From Actinomycetota bacterium (GTDB taxonomy: Bacteria > Actinomycetota > Actinomycetes > Streptosporangiales > Streptosporangiaceae): 64,000 nt of DNA. Under the pieces are notes generated by a model. The model was not told where the DNA came from. It ran no database searches and saw only the letters and a program-made list of their open reading frames with translations. A program made the translations under genes and the position numbers. The first letter of the stretch is position 1, and the number at the start of each line of letters is the position of its first letter. The stretch is taken from assembly GCA_019240215.1 (NCBI GenBank), contig JAFAYQ010000027.1:30331-94330 (forward strand). The letters are read 5' to 3'. This document shows, piece after piece, positions 7,206 to 15,700 of this stretch.

Positions 7206-8786
7206 ATGACCGGCTACGGCCACCCCCTGCTGTTCGGGTCGTTCATCACCCCGGCGGCCGGCGATCCGGAGCGGACGGTCGAGCTGGCCGTGCTGTCCGA
7301 GCAGGCCGGCCTGGACCTGGTGACGTTCCAGGACCACCCGTACCAGCCGGCCTTCCTCGACACCTGGACCCTGCTCAGCTACGTGGCCGCCCGGACCAGC
7401 CGGGTGCGGCTGGCGGCCAACGTGACCAACCTGCCGTTGCGTCCGCCCGCGGTGCTGGCCCGCTCGGTCGCCAGCCTCGACCTGCTGTCGGGCGGCCGGA
7501 TCGAGCTCGGCCTCGGCGCGGGCGCGTTCTGGGACGCGATCGAGGCGATGGGCGGCCGCCGGCTCGGTCCCGGCCAGGCCCGTCAGGCCCTGGCCGAAGC
7601 CATCGAGGTCATCCGCCAGACCTGGGCCGCGGACCAGCGTGGGGGAGTCCGCGCGGACGGCGAGTTCTACCCGGTGCACGGGGCCAAGCGCGGTCCCGCC
7701 CCCGCCCATCCGGTCGGCATCTGGCTGGGCGCCTACAAGCCGGGCATGCTCGCCCTGACCGGCCGGGCGGCCGACGGCTGGCTGCCGTCCCTGAGCTACC
7801 TGCAGCCGGGCGAACTGGCGGCCGGCAACAAGATCATCGACGAAGCGGCCGAGCGGGGCGGGCGCTCCCCGGACCAGATCCGCCGCCTGCTCAACGTCTC
7901 CGGCCAGTTCGGCCCGGTCAGCCGGGGCCCGCTCGACGGCCCGGCCGGCCAGTGGGCCGAGGAGCTGGCCGGCCTGGCCCTGTCCGACGGCATCAGCGCG
8001 TTCATCTTCGCGGGCGACGACCCCGACGACCTGCGCCGGTTCGCCGCCGAGGTCGCCCCCGCCGTCCGCGAACTGGTCGCCGCCGAGCAAGCCGCCGACC
8101 GCGCCGGCACCCCCACCAAAGCCGTCCCCACCAAAGCCGTCTCCACCAAAGTCGGCCCCACCTCAGGCGCCTTCGCCGTCGTCCCCACCCCCGACGACGG
8201 CACCCGCCGCAGCGCCACCCGGCTCTGGGACGAGGCCGACCGGCCGGCCGGCCCGGCCCGCGATCCGGGCCGCACCTACACCCGGCGCCAGCAGGCCGAG
8301 GGCCGTCACCTGATCGAGGTGCACGACGCCCTGCGCGGCGAGCTGGACCAGATCCATGAACTGATCGAGCAGGTCGCGGCCGGTACGATGAACGCCGCGA
8401 CGGCGCGGTCGCACATCAACGAGATGACCGTGCGGCAGAACAACTGGACGCTGGGTACCTACTGCGAGTCCTACTGCCGGGTGGTCACCGTGCACCACAC
8501 GATCGAGGACCAATCGCTGTTCCCGTACCTGCGCGACCACGACCCCCGGCTGGGCCCGGTCATCGACCGGCTGCAGGCCGAGCACCGGGTCATCCACGAT
8601 GTCCTCGACGGCGTCGACCGCGCGCTGGTGGCCTTCATCAGTGCTCCCGATCGGGCCACCGACCGGGCGGCGGCCCTGGATAACCTGCGCGCGGCCGCCG
8701 ACCTGCTCAGCGACACGCTGCGCTCACACCTGTCCTACGAGGAGCGTGAGCTGGTCGAGCCGATCGCCCGCCTGGGGTTCGGCTGA
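7206..8786 (+). CDS. LLM-class (F420/FMN) oxidoreductase fused to a hemerythrin domain
   Basis: A 526-aa two-part protein. Residues 1 to about 290 are a luciferase-like monooxygenase barrel (LAVLSEQAGLDLVTFQDHPY, RVRLAANVTNLPLRPPAVLARS, GGRIELGLGAGAFW, PVGIWLGAYKPGMLALTGRAADGWLPS), probably F420-dependent in this lineage. After a Pro/Thr/Lys linker with short repeats (PTKAVPTKAVSTK) comes a hemerythrin HHE domain with His/Glu iron ligands (RHLIEVHDALRGELDQIH, VTVHHTIEDQSLFPYL, LQAEHRVIHDVLD, SHLSYEERELVEPI). A flavin or F420 reductase joined to a di-iron O2/NO sensor or store suggests redox-controlled activity. It heads a likely operon with the FMN reductase and SDR that follow. Confidence 0.9.
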   Translation: MTGYGHPLLFGSFITPAAGDPERTVELAVLSEQAGLDLVTFQDHPYQPAFLDTWTLLSYVAARTSRVRLAANVTNLPLRPPAVLARSVASLDLLSGGRIELGLGAGAFWDAIEAMGGRRLGPGQARQALAEAIEVIRQTWAADQRGGVRADGEFYPVHGAKRGPAPAHPVGIWLGAYKPGMLALTGRAADGWLPSLSYLQPGELAAGNKIIDEAAERGGRSPDQIRRLLNVSGQFGPVSRGPLDGPAGQWAEELAGLALSDGISAFIFAGDDPDDLRRFAAEVAPAVRELVAAEQAADRAGTPTKAVPTKAVSTKVGPTSGAFAVVPTPDDGTRRSATRLWDEADRPAGPARDPGRTYTRRQQAEGRHLIEVHDALRGELDQIHELIEQVAAGTMNAATARSHINEMTVRQNNWTLGTYCESYCRVVTVHHTIEDQSLFPYLRDHDPRLGPVIDRLQAEHRVIHDVLDGVDRALVAFISAPDRATDRAAALDNLRAAADLLSDTLRSHLSYEERELVEPIARLGFG

Positions 8787-8836
8787 CCGCCCGCTGCCCA
8801 CCCACCGATCACTGACACAGCAAGGAGCCCCCTGTC

Positions 8837-9421
8837 ATGCCCACGCTCACCATCATCGTCGGCTCGACCCGTCCCGGCCGGGCCGGCCAGCCGATCGCGA
8901 ACTGGTTCGCCGAGCGCGCCCGTGCCCACGGCGGGTTCGACGTCGAGATCGCCGACCTCGCCGAGATCGGGCTGCCGCTGCTCGACGAGCCCAACCACCC
9001 GCGGCTCGGCCAGTACACCAAGCAGCACACCAAGGACTGGAGTGCCACCATCGACCGGGCCGACGCGATCGTGTTCGTGACCCCCGAGTACAACTACGGG
9101 TACCCGGCCACGATCAAGAACGCGATCGACTTCCTGCACCGCGAGTGGCGGGACAAGCCGGTCGGCTTCGTCTCCTACGGCGGCGTGGCGGCCGGCACCC
9201 GCGCCATCCAGCAGCTCAAGCAGGTCGTCACCACGCTGCGGATGGTCCCGGTGTTCGAGAGCGTCAACATCCCCTGGCACGCTCAGCTCATCAAGGACGG
9301 CAAGTTCGAGGGCAACGAGGGCCTCGACCAGGCGGCCGACACCATGCTCGATGAGCTGCTGCGGGTGGAGCCGGCCCTGCACCAGCTGCGCGCCCCGGCC
9401 TCGGCCACCCAGCCGGCCTGA
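8837..9421 (+). CDS. NADPH-dependent FMN reductase family protein
   Basis: A 194-aa flavodoxin-fold protein: the phosphate-binding loop GSTRPGRAGQPIANWF at the N-terminus, the flavin ring motif PEYNYGYPATIKNAIDFLHREW, and the SYGGVAAGTRAI glycine loop are those of the FMN_red/ArsH-like family. It reduces FMN or quinones with NAD(P)H in the cytosol. AAGGAG lies eleven bases before ATG 8837. Position between the LLM-hemerythrin gene and an SDR suggests it supplies reduced flavin or belongs to the same MarR-controlled redox response. Confidence 0.92.
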   Translation: MPTLTIIVGSTRPGRAGQPIANWFAERARAHGGFDVEIADLAEIGLPLLDEPNHPRLGQYTKQHTKDWSATIDRADAIVFVTPEYNYGYPATIKNAIDFLHREWRDKPVGFVSYGGVAAGTRAIQQLKQVVTTLRMVPVFESVNIPWHAQLIKDGKFEGNEGLDQAADTMLDELLRVEPALHQLRAPASATQPA

Positions 9422-9430
9422 TCCGGTCCC

Positions 9431-10201
9431 GTGCCGGCTTCGCCGTTCGTCCTGACCGGGCGCACCGCGCTGCTCACCGGGTCGGCCCGCGGCCTCGGGC
9501 TGGAGATGGCCCGCGGGCTGGCCACGGCGGGCGCCCGGGTCATCCTCAACGGCCGTGACCCGGGCCGTCTGGATCAGGCCGCCCAGCGGCTGCGGGACGA
9601 GGGCCTGGCCGTCGGCACCTGCCCCTTCGACGTCACCGAGGCCGGCGCCGCCACCGCCGCCGTCGAGGCCCTGCTGGCCGACGCGGGCCCGGTCGACATC
9701 CTCGTCAACAACGTCGGCCACCGGGACCGGCGCGGCCTGGACGAGCTGACCGCCGACGACCTGGCGCGGATGCTCGACACCCACGTGATTTGCGCCTACC
9801 GGATCAGCCGGCTGGTGTCGGCCGACCTGATCGGCCGCGGCCGGCCCGGCCGGATCATCAACGTGTCGTCGGTGCTGGCCCAGCTCGGCCGGCTCGGGGA
9901 CGTCGCCTACCCGGTCGCCAAGGCCGGGCTGGACGGCCTCACCCGGGCGCTGGCGGCCGAGCTCGGCCCGCACGGCATCACCGTCAACGCGATCGCGCCG
10001 GGCAGCTTCGCGACCGAGACCAATGCCTACCTGGCGGCCGACCCGGTCTGGCAGGACCGGCTGCGGATGCGCACCCTGCTCGGCCGCTGGGGCCGCCCCG
10101 AGGAGATCGCCGGCGCCGCCGTGTTCCTGGCCAGCGACTCCGCCTCCTACGTGACCGGCCAGGTCATCGCCGTCGACGGCGGCATGACCGCCACGTTCTG
10201 A
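9431..10201 (+). CDS. short-chain dehydrogenase/reductase (SDR)
   Basis: A 256-aa classical SDR. It has the cofactor loop TGSARGLGLEMA, the NNVG motif, catalytic Ser in NVSSVLAQLG, catalytic YPVAK (Tyr/Lys), and the end signature FLASDSASYVTGQVIAVDGG. The Arg in NGRDPGR after the second beta strand fits NADP(H). It resembles gluconate 5-dehydrogenase / 3-oxoacyl-ACP reductase-like members; substrate unknown. It starts nine bases after the FMN reductase stop with a GTG and no clear ribosome site, so it is probably translated by coupling. Confidence 0.9.
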   Translation: MPASPFVLTGRTALLTGSARGLGLEMARGLATAGARVILNGRDPGRLDQAAQRLRDEGLAVGTCPFDVTEAGAATAAVEALLADAGPVDILVNNVGHRDRRGLDELTADDLARMLDTHVICAYRISRLVSADLIGRGRPGRIINVSSVLAQLGRLGDVAYPVAKAGLDGLTRALAAELGPHGITVNAIAPGSFATETNAYLAADPVWQDRLRMRTLLGRWGRPEEIAGAAVFLASDSASYVTGQVIAVDGGMTATF

Positions 10202-10229
10202 CCGGCGCTGGCCGACCAGCCCGCCGCCG

Positions 10230-11864
10230 CTACTTGGCGGGTACCACCTCGACGGTGTCGCCGACCGGGCGGAGCGGGCTGCTGGACGGGTCGTCCAGCA
10301 CCTGGCCGAACGAGGCGAACTGGGTGGAGCCGCCGCCGTCCAGGTTCATCGCGTCGACCGCCCCGAGCGAGCGCATGAACGCGGCCTCCTCGGTCAGCGT
10401 CATGCCCTCGCTCACCCCGGGGATCCCGTCCACGGTGGCCAGCAGGATCCGGCCCTGGCGGCCCACCCCGATCATGGTCCGCGCGTGCTTGTCGGCGCTG
10501 AACGTGTAGTCGTTCAGGTCGCGCGGGTCGAACACGCCCTCGGCGGCCGCGTCGATGGCGGTCCGGCCGCCCGCCAGCAGGATCGGGCCGGCGCTGGTCA
10601 CAGTGGTGGCCGCGCTCAGCCGGAGCGGCTGGCCGCTCGGGGTCCGGAGCCGCTCGCTGACCGACAGGCGGGTACCGGTCTTGGCGTGGGCGGCCAGCCA
10701 GGCCTCGTCGGTACCGATCGCCTGCACCGCCCAGTCCCCGGCGGACAGGCTGCCGCCCGGGGCGCCGGCCGACACCACCCGGCCGCCGGCGTCGACGATC
10801 ACCTGGAGGGCGGGCTCGGAGGCCGGCGCCGGTGGCAGCGGCGCCCCGAACTGCGGGGTGAACACGACGAGGTCGTCCGGCCCGGTGCAGACCGTGTTCT
10901 GCCGGGGCTCGGCGGTGGGTGTGAACCCGGCCACCCCGCAGTCCTCGGACACGCCGGGCAGCCGGTTGACGCCCAGTACCCGGGCCGTCGCCCCGCCCGC
11001 GGCTTGCAGCCGGGCCGACGAGGTCACGTTCTCGATGCTGACCCGGTTCTGGCTCCCGAAGACGACCGCGGCCCGGTCCCCGTTGGCCAGCGATTCGACC
11101 ACGCCGTTCTGGACCGACAGCCCGGTGTCGACCCCGCCGACGTAGGTGGCCTCGGGGGCGTCGATGGTGAAGTAGCCGCCGTTGGTGGCGACGGCCGAGC
11201 CGAGCGCGGCCGATTCGGCCGGGGCGGTCGTCCGGCTGGCGATCGCCGTCCCGTGCGAGGCGAACACCCGGCCGCTGAATTGCCGGGGGTCGATGACGGC
11301 GACGTGCACGAGCTCGGCGTCGGGGGCCGGGGTCGGGTCGAAGCCGGTCCACTCGACCTCGGGGGCGAATCCGTCGGCGGTCAGCTCGGACGCGACCGGC
11401 GTCGCCGCCGCCTGGGTGGCGAACTGCCCGACCCGGACCCGCACCCCCATCACCCCGTGCGGGTCGCCGGCGTAGGCGGGCCAGGGCAGGTCGGCCGCGG
11501 ACGGGGTGAACCCGTCGGCGGTCAGCGCCGCCTCGGTGCTCTGAGCCCAGGCCGGGGTGCCCGCCTCGGCCTCCTCGCTGGACCCGTCGAACGGGCTCCT
11601 GGCCGGGGCCTGGATCGTGATCGTCCAGTAGGGGTGGGCCGCCGCGTCGGTGTACTTGCCGCTGAGCAGGGTCACCCCCCGCACCGGCGCGGACGATGTC
11701 CAGGCGATGTGGGAGATGAACGCGGTCGAGTCCGCCGACGGCGGCGCGGGCGTAGCCGCCAAAGCCGGACCCTGGGCCCGGGCCTGGGCCGCCGCCCCGG
11801 TCCCGGCCGCCACGGCCACCGCCGCGGCCGTCACCACCCCGGCCCGGTACAACCTCGCACGCAT
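10230..11864 (-). CDS. secreted phosphodiester glycosidase (NAGPA-domain) family protein
   Basis: A 544-aa exported protein with an N-terminal signal sequence (positively charged MRARLYRAG, an Ala/Val core, then AQARAQG). The middle holds sequences like those around SPOR-type or phosphodiester glycosidase proteins (ATNGGYFTIDAPEATYVGGVDTGLS) and the C-terminus carries the hallmark MNLDGGGSTQF with TMIGVGRQGRILLATVDG before it. NAGPA-type enzymes remove GlcNAc or related groups from phosphodiesters; in actinomycetes these act outside the cell on wall polymers. AGGAGG sits six bases before ATG 11864. It is divergent from the short gene at 11898. Confidence 0.85.
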   Translation of the reverse strand: MRARLYRAGVVTAAAVAVAAGTGAAAQARAQGPALAATPAPPSADSTAFISHIAWTSSAPVRGVTLLSGKYTDAAAHPYWTITIQAPARSPFDGSSEEAEAGTPAWAQSTEAALTADGFTPSAADLPWPAYAGDPHGVMGVRVRVGQFATQAAATPVASELTADGFAPEVEWTGFDPTPAPDAELVHVAVIDPRQFSGRVFASHGTAIASRTTAPAESAALGSAVATNGGYFTIDAPEATYVGGVDTGLSVQNGVVESLANGDRAAVVFGSQNRVSIENVTSSARLQAAGGATARVLGVNRLPGVSEDCGVAGFTPTAEPRQNTVCTGPDDLVVFTPQFGAPLPPAPASEPALQVIVDAGGRVVSAGAPGGSLSAGDWAVQAIGTDEAWLAAHAKTGTRLSVSERLRTPSGQPLRLSAATTVTSAGPILLAGGRTAIDAAAEGVFDPRDLNDYTFSADKHARTMIGVGRQGRILLATVDGIPGVSEGMTLTEEAAFMRSLGAVDAMNLDGGGSTQFASFGQVLDDPSSSPLRPVGDTVEVVPAK

Positions 11865-11897
11865 CACTGGCCTCCTGGCTTAACCCGAGTTCGCACA

Positions 11898-12341
11898 ATG
11901 GCGCGCACGAAGCTACGGATACCGCAAGGCGGCCGCGCGAACCGTTCCTGGCCTGCCCGTGACCAGTCGGGGAACACCTGGCCGCCGCGCTTTGACGACG
12001 CCCCCGGCCGGCGGGTCCGCTACCGCGGTCTGCTGCGGTCCCACCAGGCCACCGGCTGGGGCGGTCTGTGGCTGCGGGTGGACGGGGCCAGCGGACCACT
12101 GCTGCTGGACAACATGGAGGACCGGCCGGTCCGCCACACCACCGGCTGGACCGAGGCGAGCATCGTCCTCGACGTGCCCGAAGAGGCCGAATCGCTGCAC
12201 TTCGGCATGCTGCTGAGCGGGGACGGGGCCCTGGACCTGGCCCGGCCGGAGTTCGAGGAGGCCGCCGCCACCGTTCCGGTCACGGTGACGGCGCGGGCGC
12301 GCACCGCTCTCCCGGACGAGCCCCAGGCGCTCGACTTCTAG
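11898..12341 (+). CDS. hypothetical protein carrying the C-terminal half of a carbohydrate-binding-like domain
   Basis: A 147-aa protein. Residues about 36-125 (GRRVRYRGLLRS, GWGGLWLRVDGASGPLLLDNMEDRP, TTGWTEASIVLDVPEEAESLHFGMLLSG) match the second half of a common jelly-roll-like domain, in which DNM-x-DRP and LDVP-x-x-A are conserved, often found fused to regulators or secreted enzymes. The usual first half (a strand with W and a SGxxSxxLRS loop) is absent, so this is either a truncated or minimal version. No signal peptide. The gap to the divergent NAGPA gene is only 33 bp and no ribosome site precedes 11898, so the start is uncertain. Confidence 0.6.
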   Translation: MARTKLRIPQGGRANRSWPARDQSGNTWPPRFDDAPGRRVRYRGLLRSHQATGWGGLWLRVDGASGPLLLDNMEDRPVRHTTGWTEASIVLDVPEEAESLHFGMLLSGDGALDLARPEFEEAAATVPVTVTARARTALPDEPQALDF

Positions 12342-12358
12342 CCGGCCACCCGATCCAG

Positions 12359-13207
12359 TCAGCTGACCAGCGCGCCGATGACCTCGTCGCGGTTGGTCTC
12401 GTTGAGGATCTCGTGCCGGGCGCCCGGGTAGGTGACGGTGGTGACATCGGTCAGCCCGGCGTCCTTGAGCCGGTCCACCAGCGGGGTCAGCAGCGTGAGG
12501 CCGCCGTTGACCGGGTCCTGCTCGCCCACGGCGATGTAAAGGGGCAGGTCGGGCCGGATGTTGGCCAGCTCGGCGGGGTCGGCCAGCGCCCGCGCGCCCG
12601 CGAACATCTGCCGGGTCGCCTCGGCGTCGAGGCCGAACCCGCACCGCGGGTCGGCCACGTAAGCGTCCACGATCGCCTCGTCCCGGGTCAGCCAGTCGTA
12701 GTCGGTCCGGGCCGGGGCGAACGGGGCGTTGAATACCGAGAGGTCCATCGGCTGGCTCAGGTCGAGCGCGGGCTCCAGCAGGTCGATGACGGCGGTGCCG
12801 GTCAGCACCGCCCCGTCCACCTCCCAGCTGTGCCGCAGCAGGTACTGCTGTACCGCGAACGACCCCATGCTGTGCCCCAGCAGCACCAGCGGCAGCCCCG
12901 GCTGCTCGTCCCGGATCGGCGCGCTCAGCCCCCCGATGTCGTCCACCAGCGCCGGCCAACCGCCCTCACCGAGCTGCCCGGGCTCGCCGGCCATGCTGGC
13001 CCCGTGCCCCCGGTGATCCTGCCCGTACACCACGTAGCCGGCCTCGTTCAGCGCCTGCGCCACGTGCTCGTAACGCCGAGCGTGCTCGCCCATCCCGTGC
13101 GTCAATTGAACGACCGCCCGCGCCTGCCCGGCCGGGTCCCACCGGTACGCGGTGATCTGCGCCCCGTCGCTGTCCGACGGGTACCTGAAGCTGCTACTGG
13201 GCGCCAT
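12359..13207 (-). CDS. alpha/beta hydrolase, monoacylglycerol-lipase-like
   Basis: A 282-aa serine hydrolase. It shows the HGMGEHARRYEHVAQALNEAGYVVYGQDHRGHG block typical of monoglyceride lipases, nucleophile elbow GHSMGS, acid region VGEQDPVN and catalytic His in YPGARHEILNE. It likely cleaves monoacylglycerols or related esters in the cytosol. ATG 13207 begins the conserved FRYPSDSDGAQITAYRW strand; the longer upstream frame is Arg/Ala-rich and not conserved. It converges with the gene at 11898-12341. Confidence 0.9.
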   Translation of the reverse strand: MAPSSSFRYPSDSDGAQITAYRWDPAGQARAVVQLTHGMGEHARRYEHVAQALNEAGYVVYGQDHRGHGASMAGEPGQLGEGGWPALVDDIGGLSAPIRDEQPGLPLVLLGHSMGSFAVQQYLLRHSWEVDGAVLTGTAVIDLLEPALDLSQPMDLSVFNAPFAPARTDYDWLTRDEAIVDAYVADPRCGFGLDAEATRQMFAGARALADPAELANIRPDLPLYIAVGEQDPVNGGLTLLTPLVDRLKDAGLTDVTTVTYPGARHEILNETNRDEVIGALVS

Positions 13208-13365
13208 CGGGCGACAGTACCACCGGGCTGAACACCCGCCCGGAGCGGGCAACGCCGCCGCCCAGGCCTGTTTGGCCGCCGCGGCGGCCAGCAGGCGCGT
13301 GCTGGAGCAGGTCGAAGTCCGCGTCCGGCCGACCCGCCCGCAACCCCGCGATCGGGTCGGCAACC

Positions 13366-13596
13366 CTACGCGTCGTCCTCATCGCCGCGCCGCCGGGTGA
13401 GCTTGATGCGGCGCCGCCGTTCGGTCCGCGGCTCGGCCAGGGCCACCGCCCCGGCCGGGAGCGTGGGCCGCGGGCGCCGGGGCTCGCGGACTCCCGCCAG
13501 CGGCGGGCGGCGGCCGCGGCGGGTCAGTCGGCTGAGTAGCCGCTGGAGCACCGAGGTCACCCGGTGCCACGCGGGGCTCAAGGGTACTGATGCCAT
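13366..13596 (-). CDS. small basic hypothetical protein
   Basis: A 76-aa Arg-rich protein (MASVPLSPAWHRVTSVLQRL, ending RRRRIKLTRRRGDEDDA). No family recognised. Support for a real gene is a CATAAT box on the minus strand ending exactly six bases before the ATG, within an A+T-richer pocket, which fits the leaderless promoters elsewhere in the window. No membrane segment. The 158 bp between its stop and the hydrolase start at 13207 contain nothing I can assign. Confidence 0.45.
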   Translation of the reverse strand: MASVPLSPAWHRVTSVLQRLLSRLTRRGRRPPLAGVREPRRPRPTLPAGAVALAEPRTERRRRIKLTRRRGDEDDA

Positions 13597-13712
13597 GTTC
13601 TCATTATGCGCCGGCCCGCAAAATACTTTGCCGTGTCCTTCAGCGTCGTCATACCGGCCTCAGATGATTGCCCAATAACGTCGTTCCTGTCGAACAGAAA
13701 GGGACAATGCTG

Positions 13713-14132
13713 ATGATTAAAAAGCTGGGCGGTGCGCTCTTGGCCTTCGGTGCGCCAATGCTCGCGGCCGGACTGCTCACCGCGCCCTCGGCGTCGGCTG
13801 CGACGACCACCGCGAGCACCGCGACCGCCGCCACCACCGGTTCGGGGACCACGCCGTTGCGGGTGCAGGCCCGGGTCAGCAACAGCCGGCCGCGGGACCG
13901 CAGCACCGAATACATCGAGGTCACCACGGCCAAGGGCGCCAAGGTGACGGCGGTCGCGCACTTCCGGACCGGCCCCCAGACCCGCACCGCCACCGCCAAC
14001 TCGCGAGGCGACGCCACCCTCGCCTACGCGGTCGGCCACGCCACCCCCGGCGACCGGGTGGTCGTCACCGTGACCGCCACCTCCGGCCAGGATCACGCCG
14101 TCACCCTCACCTATTTCACCCCACAGCGATAA
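13713..14132 (+). CDS. small secreted protein
   Basis: A 139-aa exported protein. The N-terminus is a classic signal peptide: MIKKLGG, a hydrophobic core ALLAFGAPMLAAGLLTA and an SASA cleavage region near residue 28. The mature part is Thr/Ala-rich and then forms an Ig-like beta domain (PLRVQARVSNSR, YIEVTTAKGAKVTAVAHFRTG, HATPGDRVVVTVTA). It has no catalytic motif; a cell-surface or matrix role is possible. ATG 13713 has AAAGGGA at about nine bases; ATG 13707 is an alternative two codons upstream. A strong terminator follows. Confidence 0.75.
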   Translation: MIKKLGGALLAFGAPMLAAGLLTAPSASAATTTASTATAATTGSGTTPLRVQARVSNSRPRDRSTEYIEVTTAKGAKVTAVAHFRTGPQTRTATANSRGDATLAYAVGHATPGDRVVVTVTATSGQDHAVTLTYFTPQR

Positions 14133-14143
14133 TAAGAGCGGCC

Positions 14144-14176
14144 TTCGGCACATTTTCATAATTAAAATGTGCCGAA
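14144..14176 (+). terminator. 13-bp stem-loop terminator
   Basis: TTCGGCACATTTT pairs perfectly with AAAATGTGCCGAA around a seven-base loop. It begins 11 bases after the secreted-protein stop; the stem is A+T-rich next to the loop and no long T-run follows, as is common in high-G+C genomes. Confidence 0.8.
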
Positions 14177-14263
14177 TTCCTGGTGCCGGTAATTCAGTAG
14201 CGGTCACGCCGGGCGTGAGCAGTAGCATGACCCGGATCTGCCGTTACGCCGGGAGGAAACATC

Positions 14264-14785
14264 GTGGCCGTTACCAGGCTGCTGTCGGTTGACGACGCCG
14301 AGGAGCTGGCGTCGCTGGTGTGCGAGAACCGCGACTTCCTCGCCCCCTGGCAGCCGTTGCACAGCGAGGCCTACTTCACTGCCGACGGGCAACGCGCGAG
14401 CCTGCAGCAGGCACTCGACGCCTACCGGCGGGAAGCGATGGTGCCGCTCGGCATCGTGGCCGAGGACGGGCGGCTGGCCGGCCGGATCAGCCTCAACAGC
14501 ATCATCCGCGGCGCCGCCCAGTCGGCCGCTGTTGGTTACTGGGTGAGCCAGGCCGACAACGGCCGCGGCCTGGCCAGTGCGGCCGTCGCCGACGCCGTCG
14601 ACATCGCGTTCGGCCAGCTTGGCCTGCACCGCCTGCAGGCCGAGACGGTGCTGCTCAACACCCCCTCGCAGCGCGTGCTGATCCGCAACCGGTTCCAGCC
14701 GTTCGCGATCGCCCCCTGCTACCTCAAGATCGCCGGCCGGTGGCAGGACCAGATCTTGTTCCAGCGGCTCAACCCGTCGGAATAG
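14264..14785 (+). CDS. GNAT N-acetyltransferase, RimJ/RimL-like
   Basis: A 173-aa acetyltransferase. Typical RimJ-type blocks are present: the ENRDFLAPWQP motif after helix 1, GYWVSQADNGRGLASAAVADAVDIAF (acetyl-CoA pyrophosphate loop, with NGRG in the usual R/Q-x-x-G-x-G/A position), and LHRLQAETVLLNTPSQRVLIRNRF where most family members read NxxSxRVLEKxGF. It transfers acetyl from acetyl-CoA to an amine, perhaps a ribosomal protein N-terminus or an antibiotic. GTG 14264 has GGGAGGA seven bases upstream. It is followed after four bases by a nucleotidyltransferase gene. Confidence 0.85.
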   Translation: MAVTRLLSVDDAEELASLVCENRDFLAPWQPLHSEAYFTADGQRASLQQALDAYRREAMVPLGIVAEDGRLAGRISLNSIIRGAAQSAAVGYWVSQADNGRGLASAAVADAVDIAFGQLGLHRLQAETVLLNTPSQRVLIRNRFQPFAIAPCYLKIAGRWQDQILFQRLNPSE

Positions 14786-14789
14786 CGCC

Positions 14790-15554
14790 GTGGAGGACGA
14801 GGCCTTCCTGGCCTACGTCGCCGCCCGGCTGGGTGGCCTGCCGGCGGTGCAGGCGGTCACGCTCGGCGGTTCGCGGGCCGCCGGCACCCACCGGCCCGGC
14901 AGCGACTGGGACTTCAGCGTCTACTACCGCGGCCCGTTCGACCCGCAGGCGCTGCGCGATCTCGGCTGGCCCGGCCAGGTGTCGGAGCTCGGCGGCTGGG
15001 GCGGCGTCTTCAACGGCGGGGCCTGGCTGCAGATCGACCGCCGCCGCTGCGACGTCCACTACCGCGACCTGGACACCGTCGACCGCGAGCTGGCGGCGGC
15101 CGCGGCGGGCCGGTTTCGCATCGAGCCGCTGATGTTCCACCTGGCGGGCATCCCGTCCTACCTGGTGCTGGCTGAGCTGGCGGTCAAACGGGTGCTGCGC
15201 GGCCAGCTGCCCACCCCCGGCTACCCGGCCGCGCTGCGGGCCAGCGCCCCGGCCGTGTGGTGGGACCGCGCCGACCGGACCTTCGCCTACGCCCATGACA
15301 ATTACGCCCCGTACGGCCGCCTGGCCCAGTGCACGGGCCTGGTCGCCCAGGCCGCCTCCCAGTCCGCCCACGCGGTCCTGGCCGCCCGCGGCCAATGGAC
15401 CACCAACGAGAAAACCCTGCTCACCAAAGCCGGCCTCCGCCAAGTCGACGACTTCGTGGCTGCCGCCACCCCCGACCCCGACGGCCTGCGCGCCCTGGTC
15501 AACCGCTCCCGCGCCCTCTGCCGCGCCACCCTCGAAGCCGCCGCGCCCTCCTGA
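14790..15554 (+). CDS. nucleotidyltransferase-domain protein (aminoglycoside adenylyltransferase fold)
   Basis: A 254-aa protein with the pol-beta nucleotidyltransferase signature GGSRAAGTHRPGSDWDFSVYY (GS...DxD) near residue 25 and a third acidic residue in RRRCDVHYRD. A helical C-terminal half contains YNLxx-like substrate segments (FAYAHDNYAPYGRL, TNEKTLLTKAGL). The family adds nucleotides to small molecules or proteins and includes resistance enzymes; the substrate here is not known. It starts four bases after the GNAT, and the pair (acetyl- plus nucleotidyl-transferase) would fit a resistance/modification function. Its TGA lies inside the first copy of a 15-bp repeat. Confidence 0.8.
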   Translation: MEDEAFLAYVAARLGGLPAVQAVTLGGSRAAGTHRPGSDWDFSVYYRGPFDPQALRDLGWPGQVSELGGWGGVFNGGAWLQIDRRRCDVHYRDLDTVDRELAAAAAGRFRIEPLMFHLAGIPSYLVLAELAVKRVLRGQLPTPGYPAALRASAPAVWWDRADRTFAYAHDNYAPYGRLAQCTGLVAQAASQSAHAVLAARGQWTTNEKTLLTKAGLRQVDDFVAAATPDPDGLRALVNRSRALCRATLEAAAPS

Positions 15555-15643
15555 TAACAGCAAGAAACTCGCGGGCCACTCGGCCGCCCGCCCGGCCGCT
15601 TCTATCCGGACGCCACCGCCCCGCTCCGTGATAACAGCAAGAA
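15552..15643. repeat. two direct copies of TGATAACAGCAAGAA
   Basis: Exact 15-bp copies at 15552-15566 and 15629-15643, 77 bp apart. The first begins on the stop codon of the nucleotidyltransferase gene. The sequence between them is non-coding. Confidence 0.6.
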
Positions 15644-15700
15644 GCGGGCTCGCCAACCCGCGCGCCTCCGCCTCACCGCACACTGATTCGCACACAGTTG

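Noticed and set aside
13152..13400. 82-codon plus-strand frame between the hydrolase and the small basic protein
   Set aside because: Starts inside the hydrolase gene in antisense and has no conserved feature or ribosome site.
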